Shown here in pieces: positions 1 through 9,751 of a stretch of 64,000 bases of DNA (positions are counted from its first letter, which is position 1; the number at the start of each line of letters is the position of its first letter). The stretch covers positions 620,001 through 684,000 of the forward strand of contig NC_059539.1 in the NCBI RefSeq assembly GCF_905220415.1. The letters are read 5' to 3'. This stretch comes from Colias croceus (lineage: Eukaryota; Arthropoda; Insecta; Lepidoptera; Pieridae). A program made the position numbers and the translations under genes. Under the pieces are notes generated by a model that had not been told where the DNA came from, did not search any database, and saw only the letters and a program-made list of their open reading frames with translations.

Positions 1-1434
1 ATTTTATTAAAATTTCAACATTGCTCCAACACTTTTCACTTATTTTTTATTATATTGCTTCACACGTTGCAAAACCTATCATACCCTTGCAATTAGCTGA
101 AAAGGGCAGCTTTTACGAGCGCCTTAATCTTTTTGTTTAAAACACCAAAAAGCAAATTAAGATCGGTATCTCGTTGAAAAATGCCGGCTTACAAAACCCG
201 AGGTTTTCATTAATCATTTTGATCTTTATTACTCTCGTAATAATGACGAAATGTTAAAATGTCAGGTGAGAAAGTTCTGTCCAGGTAATGTTTGTTTGAT
301 TGTATGTCTAATGTTGCGTTCCAACATTGAAAGTGATTTGTTGAAGTTCTGAGTACTTTGGAGAGAAAATTAATTTTACAAATCTGTTTCCATTAGCCTT
401 TTGGCCTCGCCAGACGGTATAACTTTTAAGTATTAAGTACAAACTTTGTTAAAAAGATATTCGTAATTATGCTTTTTAGGTTGTTTTGATGCGCTATATA
501 ATTTTTTGATTTTAGATTCCAATGTGTTTCAATTGTGAGAGCGATATTCGATTGCTGATTCGATATATTCTGTTCGATTATTTTAAGTCTATCATCTCTA
601 CGCTGTAAAATAAGGATTTATAATGTAACTCACGCTTAACTCAATATTTTGAGTAAAGTAAAGCTTATTAGCTGAACCACAGACTAATAATAATATACTA
701 CGTATGCTGAACGGATTTCTATATAATATTAAAATTAAATATTGCTAAACCATTTCACGTGACGCCCGCGCCATCTGCAGACAAACTAAGTAAGCTTGTT
801 TTAGAAAAGTAGCGCAATCTAGTACCAGATTGTGCCATTGAAACAAGACACGTCTTGATAATCATTCATCTTTTTTTTATTAAAATAATTATAATAAAGA
901 CTCGGATTGAATAATTAATTCAGCACACAATAGCCTCCTGCGATAGGAATGATTTCTATAGGATTCCTCTGGGGCAGAATAACTACTAACTACTAAGTCA
1001 CTGGGTCATTAATGTCACTCCATAATGCATTTTTACCCTCAATTATTTACGCAATTTAAAATTTGGGTAAACATCACTTGATGGTCCGAATTGTGACAAG
1101 GCTGGCAAACAAAAATGAGCAAATGTTTGGTTAAATCAAAGTTTTAATTGCTTAGGTTTTATCACTGTTGTAAAAATGTCAGCTTAACAAGTGTAAGGAA
1201 AATGTTTGTTTTAGTGTTTTTGGTAGCGGAAACTACTGCACACTATTTTTTAACTATTGATAAAAAATTGTATCAAACAGTTGTTCTGTAACAAGAAACG
1301 TTTTATATAATTATTGAATTTAGTTCCGCATTACGATAATTAATAAATTTACTTAGCGTCACTTTTATTAAAATCATGTTTTATTATCTATAGATACGTA
1401 TTTTGCGAATCATTTTTGTGATTATAATAGTCTA
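1..1434. other. AT-rich non-coding stretch
   Basis: No open frame with protein-like content and no recognisable repeat terminus was found. Positions 675-705 match positions 61863-61893 exactly over 31 bases, so part of this stretch probably belongs to an unidentified dispersed repeat. Confidence 0.5.
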
Positions 1435-1985
1435 AGATCCCACTGCAGAATTACTTCGATCATAGTTTTTTTGATGAAACAAAAATTTTATGTATATTTA
1501 TAATATGGAGAATATATTATATCGACTAGATTCCAGTCAAAATTTGGCCGCCAGCATTTTTAATTAATTTTCATCTTTATCAGCCAGCAACCCTTATTTG
1601 CGACTGGATTTAATAAGGCAACCATATATGATAATTAAAAGAAAAAAAAAACAGCTTTAATTTGATATATGATTCACAAATGTGCGTTATGAACGTGTAA
1701 CGTATAAATGGATTGAATTCATACCTGTTTGCACCAGGCTGCGAAGGGGTTGCGGCCAGATGAAAAACGGCAACCGTGGTTTTTTAGAATCTTTATGTAA
1801 TTTGCCGTGATGTAGACTATGAATTTTTTTTCCAAAAAATCGAAGTGAAAAAATTTAATTTAACATGCTTGCGGCCTGACTGGCAACCTAGTCGATATAT
1901 TATATTCTCCTTATTATAAATATTATACATAAAATTTTGGTTTCATCAAAAAAACTATGAACGAAGTAATTGTTCGGTGGGATCT
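1435..1985. mobile_element. MITE with about 92-bp terminal inverted repeats
   Basis: The left end begins AGATCCCAC and the right end closes GTGGGATCT. About 90 bases inside each end (1435-1530 and 1885-1985) are imperfect reverse complements, including TTTTTTTGATGAAAC on the left against GTTTCATCAAAAAAA on the right. The 551-bp element has no coding potential, so it is a non-autonomous DNA transposon. The flanks are compatible with a TA target duplication (Tc1/mariner style), but the duplication is not clear enough to assign a superfamily. Confidence 0.75.
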
Positions 1986-2560
1986 AGTACTAAAAGTTGT
2001 CAAGCGGGAAATCAATGCCTAGCTGGGTCCATTTCATTGCACTATTTTTAAAGGGAAACTACTTTAGGCGAGTTGAGAGTAAAATTTCAAGATTCCGTCA
2101 CGTCCTGGAGCAAGGCGATGATTTTGGTATCTTTGATTCTTGCCAAAGGTTTCATTTCTGACACGTGTGCGGCACACGCTTTTTTGTAGAGGGTTGGTAA
2201 GGGAGTTTAAATAAAGTAAACTTAGAAAGATATTTCGTATATTTATTTACAAATAACACCTTATATAACAATATAGATAAATCGTTGTCATAATCGCATA
2301 AGCATAATTTATTCCGACATAGCTTGTTAATTTGATTAACATTATAAAACTCTATACAAAAACGCTGTTGTTATTTTTCTTTTTAATATATAGGTATATA
2401 ATTACAGTATACATTGTTAGGTATCAAGATATTATTATTATAGATTACATGTATAATGTATATTCATATTATTCTTTATCTTGAATCTTACTGAAACCAG
2501 TATAATTAATACACACAAACGTTCATAAATTGTGTGTAAAATTTCGAAACTCATGTAAAA

Positions 2561-2738
2561 CCGGCTACTCACCTGGCAGGGGCAATATTGGTATTGCACT
2601 CTTAATTTGGCTCCTTAGTTGTGATGTGTATAGGCAAGCAGGGGCAATTTAGAGAAAAACTGAAATTGCTTTGACCGCCGCGCCGTGCAACCGAGATTGT
2701 TCCAATATTGCCCCTGCAGCAGGTACCTGAGTAGCCGG
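2561..2738. mobile_element. short MITE, 178 bp
   Basis: The ends CCGGCTACTCA and TGAGTAGCCGG are perfect reverse complements. The homology continues inward through CAGGGGCAATATTGG (left) and CCAATATTGCCCCTG (right) with a small indel. The GC-rich centre has no open frame. It lies 14 bp upstream of a Helitron-like element. Confidence 0.75.
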
Positions 2739-2751
2739 CCTTAATCTAAAC

Positions 2752-2934
2752 TAATATTATAAAGCTGAAGAGTTTGTTTGTTTGTTTGAACGCGCTAATC
2801 TCGGGAACTACTGGTCCGATTAGAAAAATTCTTTCGGTGTTATAAAGTTCATTTATCGAGGAAGGCGATAGGCTATATTTCATCACGCTAAGACCAACAG
2901 GAGCTGAGCCACGCGGGTGAAACCGCGGGGCTCA
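2752..2934 (+). mobile_element. Helitron-like element, type A
   Basis: Type A copies begin near TATTATAAAGCTGAAGAG and run through GTTTGTTTG, GCGCTAATCTCGGGAACT and ATTTATCGAGGAAGG. They end in a GC hairpin (GCGGGTGAAACCGCGGGG) followed in good copies by CTAG and a T. A 3' hairpin, CTRR end and absence of terminal inverted repeats are Helitron traits, and non-autonomous lepidopteran families of this kind (Lep1 and relatives) are known. In this copy the terminal CTAG has decayed to CTCAAC. Confidence 0.7.
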
Positions 2935-3495
2935 ACAAAAGTCATAAATTGACACTTAAAAATATAAACAGTATCACACAAATCAACGTGATGGTCAACA
3001 ATTTCAATTGAAAGATAAATTTTATCACAATGCTCGATGATAGGTTTATTATATTTTTGCTATATGTTTGTTTTTGTTTTATTATCAGCTGTCGGAAAGT
3101 ATTATCTCGTAACTACACACCTGAAAATTTCCTGAAAAATTATCTTGTGACGTGCTCTAATCTTTGAGATATATTTGTAAAATAATGTCAAATGCTACTA
3201 GCCTGTGAATTTGATTTTGTTAGAAAATGTTTTATTTGCAATTAAAATCATGAAGTTTATATTGATGTTATTTTGGGGTTCATATCACACCTAAATACCA
3301 TGACTTCGAATAGTTTTGGAACAAGTACTAAATGCTCAAAAGTTAAATTTATTGGCATAAATCAAAAGGCGAATTAATGTCTATTCGTTGTATTGATAAA
3401 CTTAGATTTCTTGAAACCATGTTCATTTAACTTTAAAAGCACGTAACGTTATAAAATTATACAATACAGTAAAATAAACAATAATTTTCCACCTT

Positions 3496-3601
3496 AAAAA
3501 GTCGGCAACAAATCTTCGGACACGTCTGAAGATGCCTATGGGCTGTGGTATTACCATCAGCGATCCACATGCTCGTTTGCCTTCTTTCACATAAAAAAAA
3601 T
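3496..3601 (+). mobile_element. 3' tail of a lepidopteran retroelement
   Basis: The series GTCGGCAAC, GCCTATGGGC, TTACCATCAG, GATCCACATGCTCGTTTGCC and an A-rich end matches, from memory of the family, a very common lepidopteran LINE/SINE 3' end. It is diverged, and no reverse transcriptase remains beside it. It lies just downstream of the - strand gene. Confidence 0.6.
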
Positions 3602-3774
3602 AGTCGTTGTTTTTCCATCACTAAAAATCACACCTTTAAACCATTACAAACTATCCTTTACTTAAACATAATATTAACAATTACATCAGCTATAAACATA
3701 AACAACCCTATACAGAATAATCATCTCTTTTAGGTAAATAGACCCCTATAGTATACACCATAAGACGTCACTCC

Positions 3775-3949
3775 TTAATCTGGTGCAGGTATAGTCCTAA
3801 GGATGTTGACTATATCCTTATCCTCTCCATTGAGGACCACATACACGGTGAGGCTGATAACAGCGCCAAGCAGGACTCCGACAGTGATGGCCAGCACTCG
3901 CTGACCGAACGGCCATTTCGAGCACGCCCAGTATTGTTCTCGGATTACC
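3775..3949 (-). CDS. exon 2 of the 112-residue membrane protein gene
   Basis: Starts after a pyrimidine-containing TTCCAG acceptor. One base completes the Thr codon from exon 1, then follow 57 codons and TAA. It contains the only membrane-spanning segment. Possible AATAAA polyadenylation signals on this strand lie near 3347-3352 and 3231-3236. Confidence 0.62.
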
Positions 3950-6898
3950 CTGGAATTAATTATAATTAATAAAAAAAAGACGTGTGGCACTCGGGGACTG
4001 CCGCGGTAAAGCTATTGCATGCTATGCCTTCAAGCCACACCTCCGCCCGTCGGAGTGGGGAGCGTGACATTTTTTCGTAAGGGAATTTCTCGATTCGGTC
4101 CCCGCGCTCAAGGGCATTTTTATTGATAAATCTACACAGTGACAAAACAGTTAGGAAGAATGGTGGTGAAATGGTCGTAAAAAATGAGTGTGAGAGCAAA
4201 ATTGTAGAGCCTATTGCAAACCGAATTCCATGAAGCTGGGATCAAGATATTTTACAATTTTCATTATTTAAATTAATACCTAGTTTTTGTAATAGTTATT
4301 GCTGCAATTAAAATTTACGATATGATTTTTGGTACCTGTATATTTATAGTACTTACAGTATTCTGAATTACTCTATGTCAGAGGCTGTGGGTTCGATTCT
4401 CGTCACTAAAAAAAATATTTGTAATAATTCTTTTATTTTGTGTTGTCTTCATTTTGTATTTCCTTACTATACAATGAAGAATAAATAAATAAATAAATAT
4501 TGCTGTCCTAGAATAGTCCACGCAATCACAGTTAAAATTTTATCTAAAGTCAAATAACGTTAATCTTTAAATATCTTTACTGCATAAAAAAGTAAAACTA
4601 GATGTATGTACAATGTACATCTATATGAATACAATCAAAGAAACGACGAGAAACAATAGTAAGTCAAGTAGAAGGATAAGATAAGCTGAATGCATTGTAA
4701 AAACATAACTGATATTATGTCTTCAGGAGTTTCCCTAAAACGCCAGAACCAATTTTATACAAATACATTTTTTATACACAATTGAATAATTTAAATAAAT
4801 TCACTATAACATTTTTTTTTACATTTTTCAATAAAATCACTAACCAAATTATTTTCTTTTCTTTACAGTCTAAAATTCTATTATTTTATCAAGAAGCAAC
4901 AATACAAAGTACTACATAGTACAAAACAAAGTCGCTTTCTCTGTCCCTATGTCCCTTTATATGCTCAAATCTTTAAAACTACGCAACGGATTTTGATGCA
5001 GTTTTTTTAATAGATATAGTGATTCAAGAGGAAGGTTTTAGTATATAATTTATTAGGTTTTAGACAAAGCGGGCGAAGCCGCGGGCGTTAAGCTAGTTAC
5101 TTATAAAATATAAAGTACATAATTATTGATGATTAAACGAAATAATTTAGGGGTACCTATATTTTATTGACAAAGTTTTGATAAAACACGAAAATGTCTT
5201 AAATTTTAATAAAAACGTAATATTTAAATTGTGTAATGTAGTAAAGTTAACGACGTATATTTACTCAAACTTCAAACAAGAAGTTCTCAGTTGTATCCTT
5301 GTTCATGTTCACCTTTTAACAGAAATTTTGCACTTAACAACATCAATAGAGCTTTTTTCGTAGGAATATAATCGGCATGTTGGTGTAGTAATTATGTCTA
5401 TAATCAAGTTACCCGTACCATCATGTCCTGATAGATTGCTATAAGCAATTATTGCTGTAGCAAAAATAGCATAGAACTTATAGACTTGGGAAAGAACAAT
5501 CCAACCAAACAGATTTTTACAACTGTAACTAACTGAACTTTGTAGGTTGGTTTACAATTTGACAGCTTATTATGGATAAATCAAGAAGGGAAACTATCAA
5601 AATATAATGCAAAGTGCAAAAAACCAACTCGATGTTAATTGTTTGGACTTTAGACAGTTCTCAATCTTCTGACAAGATAAATATCTCGCGAGATAAACTA
5701 GAGTTTAAAGTTATTGATAATCTTATGGTGAATAGCTTTGTTTTATAACGCAAACTGTCAAACGTGTGAAGCTTTCTGTATTTTTGTTTTTCTAGAAGCC
5801 TTCTTCTGATATTTATTATCGGTCAAAGCGTTCACGCGTGATGTTAGGAATGACTATTAGGTATGTAATTTTAAGATCATCATCATCAGTCCATATTATA
5901 TGTTTTCACTGCTGGGACACGGGCGGAGGCCGGTGGTACACATACATAGGAGTATGAGGGTACAGGCCATAATCCACTACGCTGGCCAAGTGTGGGTTGG
6001 CGGATGACACATGTCGTCGTACTTTTGATTCTTCGACATGTCGGTTTGAGAATGGAAGATAACATGCAGACCAGCTTTAGCTCTACATAAATCTAATACA
6101 ATAATATGTTGTTTATATGCATTTTATCTGGGCGAAATCGGGACTTATCACTAGAGTTGCCATGACATTTGAGATTTTAATAAATTTCACACAATCTTGT
6201 TCGTTCGTTTTGTGATATCGTCAAAACTAACAGTTTATCTTAATGTTTTTATTTTATCAAACTATGATTAATTTACAATAAATCGATCAAGCAATTAACA
6301 CGTCACTAACCTAATATATTTTATACGATTTAATAATAAATTGTTGAAATTGTGTTCAAGTCTGAGGACTCTACCTATACAGTAAATGGAACCAATGTTT
6401 TTATATCATTTTATATCAGCATACTTATGACAAATTAAACGGAACGGGGGTTAGTTTCCTAAGAAAACAAACTACATATTATAATAATGAACGACATTTC
6501 TCAAATTCTTTACAAATAATATTAGATTTTTTTAACATGAGAATTTGTAGATATTCCAAATGCTCATCATAACATTAAATAAACAATATCTACCACAAAA
6601 AATGTAGAGTGACCACAATATATTCTAGTTTAGGACCATCTCAATTGACATTCATCTAAATATCCGCACACATAATATCTTTTCTCTTGTGTCCAGCAAC
6701 TCCAGCAAATCCACACACACACACAAGCACTTACGTAGTGGGAGGCTGTTGCAGACGACTCTGGTTGACGTCATCAACGCTCCCCACATACGCCGAGTTC
6801 ACATACACAAAATCCACTGTCTTCGCGCCCTGGCTCTGCCTGTAAAAGGTGTTCGGTTCCACCCTCACTGACGGTATACTGGGCCCCGGCTTCGACAT
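3775..6898 (-). CDS. two-exon gene for a 112-residue single-pass membrane protein, function unknown
   Basis: Exon 1 (6898-6735) starts at ATG and ends ...ACTAC before GTAAGT. Exon 2 (3949-3775) follows an ATTAATTCCAG acceptor, and the phase-2 junction restores an open frame to a TAA stop. The product starts MSKPGPSIPS. It has a polar N-terminal region of about 65 residues rich in Ser, Gln and Val, with two Tyr-containing segments (VDFVYVNSAY and REQYWACSKW), then one hydrophobic segment at about residues 73-94 (VLAITVGVLLGAVISLTVYV). A short tail ends IPAPD. Without a signal peptide, and with Lys and Arg before the membrane segment, an N-in (type II or tail-anchored-like) topology is likely. 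No GT donor precedes the stop, so the protein appears complete, although it resembles the cytoplasmic and anchor part of type II ectoenzymes and could be an isoform lacking the ectodomain. I do not recognise the family. The 2.8-kb intron carries several repeats. Confidence 0.62.
3987..4200 (-). repeat. GC-rich dispersed-repeat candidate
   Basis: A block containing CTCCGACGGGCGGAGG and TTTACCGCGGCAGTCC ends in a T-rich run just upstream of the exon 2 acceptor of the - strand gene. It is much richer in GC than the intron around it but has no protein-like frame. It looks like a lepidopteran SINE-class repeat. The boundaries are uncertain. Confidence 0.4.
4376..4500 (+). mobile_element. SINE fragment with tRNA-like B box
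   Basis: GTGGGTTCGATTCTCG matches a pol III B box (GGTTCGANTCC). It is followed by an A-rich body and a terminal (AAAT)n run at about 4480-4500. The A-box half is missing or diverged, so it is a fragment. Confidence 0.45.
4910..5096 (+). mobile_element. Helitron-like element, type C
   Basis: Type C copies have a body with AAGTCGCTTTCTCTGTCCC and TTAAAACTACGCAACGGATT. They share with types B and D the 3' end GGGCGAAGCCGCGGGC. Here the hairpin is intact, and the element ends CTAG at 5093-5096, followed by T. Confidence 0.75.
5880..6040 (+). mobile_element. lepidopteran SINE-like repeat
   Basis: An ATC-repeat start (ATCATCATCATCAGTCC), then TTTTCACTGCTGGGACACGG and CCACTACGCTGGCCAAGTG with GGGTTGGCGGA. 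This motif set recurs widely in lepidopteran genomes. It sits in the intron of the - strand gene. Confidence 0.6.
6735..6898 (-). CDS. exon 1 of the 112-residue membrane protein gene
   Basis: Encodes residues 1-54 plus two bases of codon 55. The ATG at 6898 is preferred over a GTG seven codons upstream. The end is a strong donor (C then GTAAGT). GC content is clearly above the flanks, as in the laminin exons, which supports real coding sequence. Confidence 0.62.
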
Positions 6899-9181
6899 GA
6901 CACCAGTCACAACAAACACGCTCAGAGAGCCGTGAAGTACTGGAGCCAGCTATCGATGATAACGGTTATCTGATAAGCAACGCTTGATCAATTCGTTCAG
7001 AACTGTCGGGGAAACATTCTTTGTTATAAATAGATTTTATGATGTTTTAATGACCGATGAGCAATCCTACTGTAATGAAAAAGTAGTTTCTTTACAGGAA
7101 ATATCTGATAAGTTTTTTTTTACCATCTGGATAATGAATGATCTTTGGATTTCTTCAGCTGTGATACAACATTTCAAACACTTGGCCAATCAAAATGTTT
7201 TTATAAATTTAATGTATAGTACATGTTATTAGCATGGTTTTTTTTCCTTGAACTTGGACGAAATGGTATTCCAGTGACATTAATTCCTAAAGTAGGTTGT
7301 ATCAAAAATTAAGAGAAGAAGAATATAACGGTTGTAAAAGTAGAACAAGTAGATCACTACGAGTAACAAAACTATTGTAACATCATTCACTCCATTTTTA
7401 TAAACCATCAATCTCAATGAAACCTTAATCACTACCGAGCAGATAGTGCACGTCATAAACTTCAAAAACGGTACAACCAAACTAAGACACATTGAAAAGC
7501 CCTAACGAGATGACAAAAAATGATCAACAACGTTACATAAGATGCGCCATGTATGGTGGAACTAACGAAGGCTCGGCACGCGAACCTTCCGCGACTGTTT
7601 TTGTTCCACCCATAAGGAGATACTTGCACGTGATTTATTATGAAGAATGCTCAAATTGAAATGCTGTTGATGCATGGGAACGTGGTGATTTCTTGGGCCA
7701 TCGTTTGAATTAAAGCATTTTTGCAAGACTGCTAATTTTTTCTTTTGCGTTTGGTAAACATTTATCTCATTAAAACGGTTTTGCCACTTCTTTGCCCAGT
7801 AATTATAACTAGTAACTATATTTTGTTTCACTAATTTTATAGTAATAAAATAACCATAAAGTAATTTGAAGTTATCGCATTATAATATCATCTGGTCGTC
7901 TTATAAAAGTTGAAAAACGAAAGAACTAGCGTGAAGTAGGTAACACATTCCTCAGACCAGATCGTTTCTATGACAACACTCTTGGACACCAAACATGTTT
8001 CTATATTTGTTTTCCCACGAAGTACCTAATAGGTGCAAAAACAAACAATTACCATACGATCTATCCTGTGACGCTAATAGGCGACACATGCCTGACTAAT
8101 TCCTGCCCAGTCCTTTGTTTGCGCTTTTAATGGTTGAAAGCGAAGCAATGTCTCAGTACTGGATTGTTGGATTTTAAAAGGATTTACCAAGCGCTAATAT
8201 ACTCAGAATCAACTAGATTCTAGGACTGAAGCAAATAAATCTCATTATTAATAATTTATGTTGCTAGTCAGCCAATTCAAAGAAGTTCAGAATTTGGAAG
8301 TAGAACTAAATAAATAACATTACTAATAATGAGTTAGTGTCAATAGATCACCTTAAATGTGTTTAACTCTATTCTCCATCATATGCATGTAATAAATATT
8401 GCAATATTAGGTACATCTAATAGAACTGTAAAACAACAAAATATAATTATTGAAAATTACAAGCACATATAGAAAGGAAAGAAAATTAACAGAATTTAAG
8501 TAAAGAGATATTGAAATACATATTTAGTTTTTAGGATACAGAATTTCAGAAACTCTCGCGTCAACAATTTTTCCATCATGAAAAATTTCACTGTTTATTT
8601 TCTACGTAGGTATAATTAAGTTTATAGAGAAGGTAGACCTATTACATTTTCCTTCACAACAATCTAAGCTAGAGATAAAATTTTATAAGTATCTGTCTGT
8701 CATGTAAATCATGGCACGTGATAAGACCACCAGTTGTGTGTACATTGAGTTATAATAATTGTGTACTTTCTGTGTTTGGTTTTTATCTGTATCTGCATAG
8801 AATAGAGCCGATTAATTCATCTAATTGAAATGTGTAATGTAGTCAAGTGGTAGTATTATAAGTCACATGAATTCAATACATTTGATCAGCATGTTTTAAT
8901 AAATAAATGAAAATAGTTTACTTAGTAATACAATAATACATAACACAATACAATTTGAAATCGACGATCGCCTTAATTAGGTACCTTTGCTAGAGGCGAC
9001 CGACGCCTTTCACACAAGACATAGCCGGTATTGTACTGTACAAAAAATGAATACATTATTAAATATAATTACAGCACCGATTAAGTTTTAACAAAGCTGT
9101 GCTTTGCTATTTTCTTGCACTTACTCTATTGCCTTTTAATTGCTTAGGGTGCTTTTAATTGATGAGGATGATAAGCCCGAA
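6899..9181. other. non-coding stretch between the - strand gene and the laminin exons
   Basis: Searched for the missing N-terminal half of the laminin LN domain (for example a WWQSP-like motif) and for a signal peptide. None was seen. It presumably holds the upstream region of the - strand gene and laminin intron sequence. A short frame at 7550-7670 is protein-like in composition but unrecognised. Confidence 0.5.
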
Positions 9182-9317
9182 AAATAATAATCTATTTACT
9201 GTTAAACTAATTACACAAAATGGTATGTATATGTCTGTACACATACCATTACACATAATTACACATATATACCATTTTGTGTAATTAGTTTAACGGTAGG
9301 TAAATAGATTATTATTT
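9182..9317. repeat. inverted repeat (mini MITE)
   Basis: Arms of about 47 bp are near-perfect reverse complements. The left arm carries TTAAACTAATTACACAAAAT, and the right arm reads ATTTTGTGTAATTAGTTTAA. The spacer of about 35 bp contains shorter ACATACCATT and TATATACC repeats. It lies 180 bp upstream of the first recognised laminin exon. Confidence 0.75.
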
Positions 9318-9496
9318 GTCATAATATTACTTGTGAATATTTTTATTCCAATTTATGAAATTGACTGAATTGATTTCCTCTTTTTGAACTAGTTCAAGAA
9401 CCAATGTACGCATTTATGTACATGCCTATTATTGCCACGAACAACTATAACTCTCTACATAAACGTCAATTTGACCTACCACACATAATTTTCCAG

Positions 9497-9751
9497 AAAA
9501 TGGAGCTACTGCACGTGATAATAAAGTCGGGACCGTCACCGCGACCTTTAGCCTGGTCTCTCGAAGTGTCCCCTACAGAAGCAGCAGATGACTGGCGCCT
9601 GCTCCGAGCGTTTGGAGATAGGGACCACTGCAAGAAGCTCTGGGACCTCCGACCAGAGAGGAAACGGAGGAAGGTCCGAGCGCAAAAGGGAAAAGAAAAA
9701 GTGTCCTGTTCCACGCAGTTTGCGAATCCTAAACCTGTGGAGAATGGAGAG
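9497..9751 (+). CDS. wb: laminin alpha exon a: LN domain, middle part
   Basis: The acceptor ATTTTCCAG precedes AAA ATG GAG, and the donor is GAG before GTAATT, phase 0 to 0, 85 residues. HVIIKSGPSPRPLAWSLEV is the LN strand that aligns with vertebrate VIVKAANSPRPGNWILE, and it ends with KPVENGE, matching the LENGE of other alpha chains. The run RPERKRRKVRAQKGKEK is an unusually basic insert. The ATG inside this exon is not taken as the gene start, because LN continues upstream in all relatives. Confidence 0.85.

Noticed and set aside
6899..6919. Extension of the - strand membrane protein to a GTG seven codons upstream
   Set aside because: Nuclear genes rarely start at GTG, and an ATG lies at 6898.
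9404..9496. An ATG at 9404 in frame with laminin exon a as the gene start
   Set aside because: The stretch before 9497 is not LN-like, encodes no signal peptide, and is separated from the LN core by a good acceptor (TTTTCCAG).
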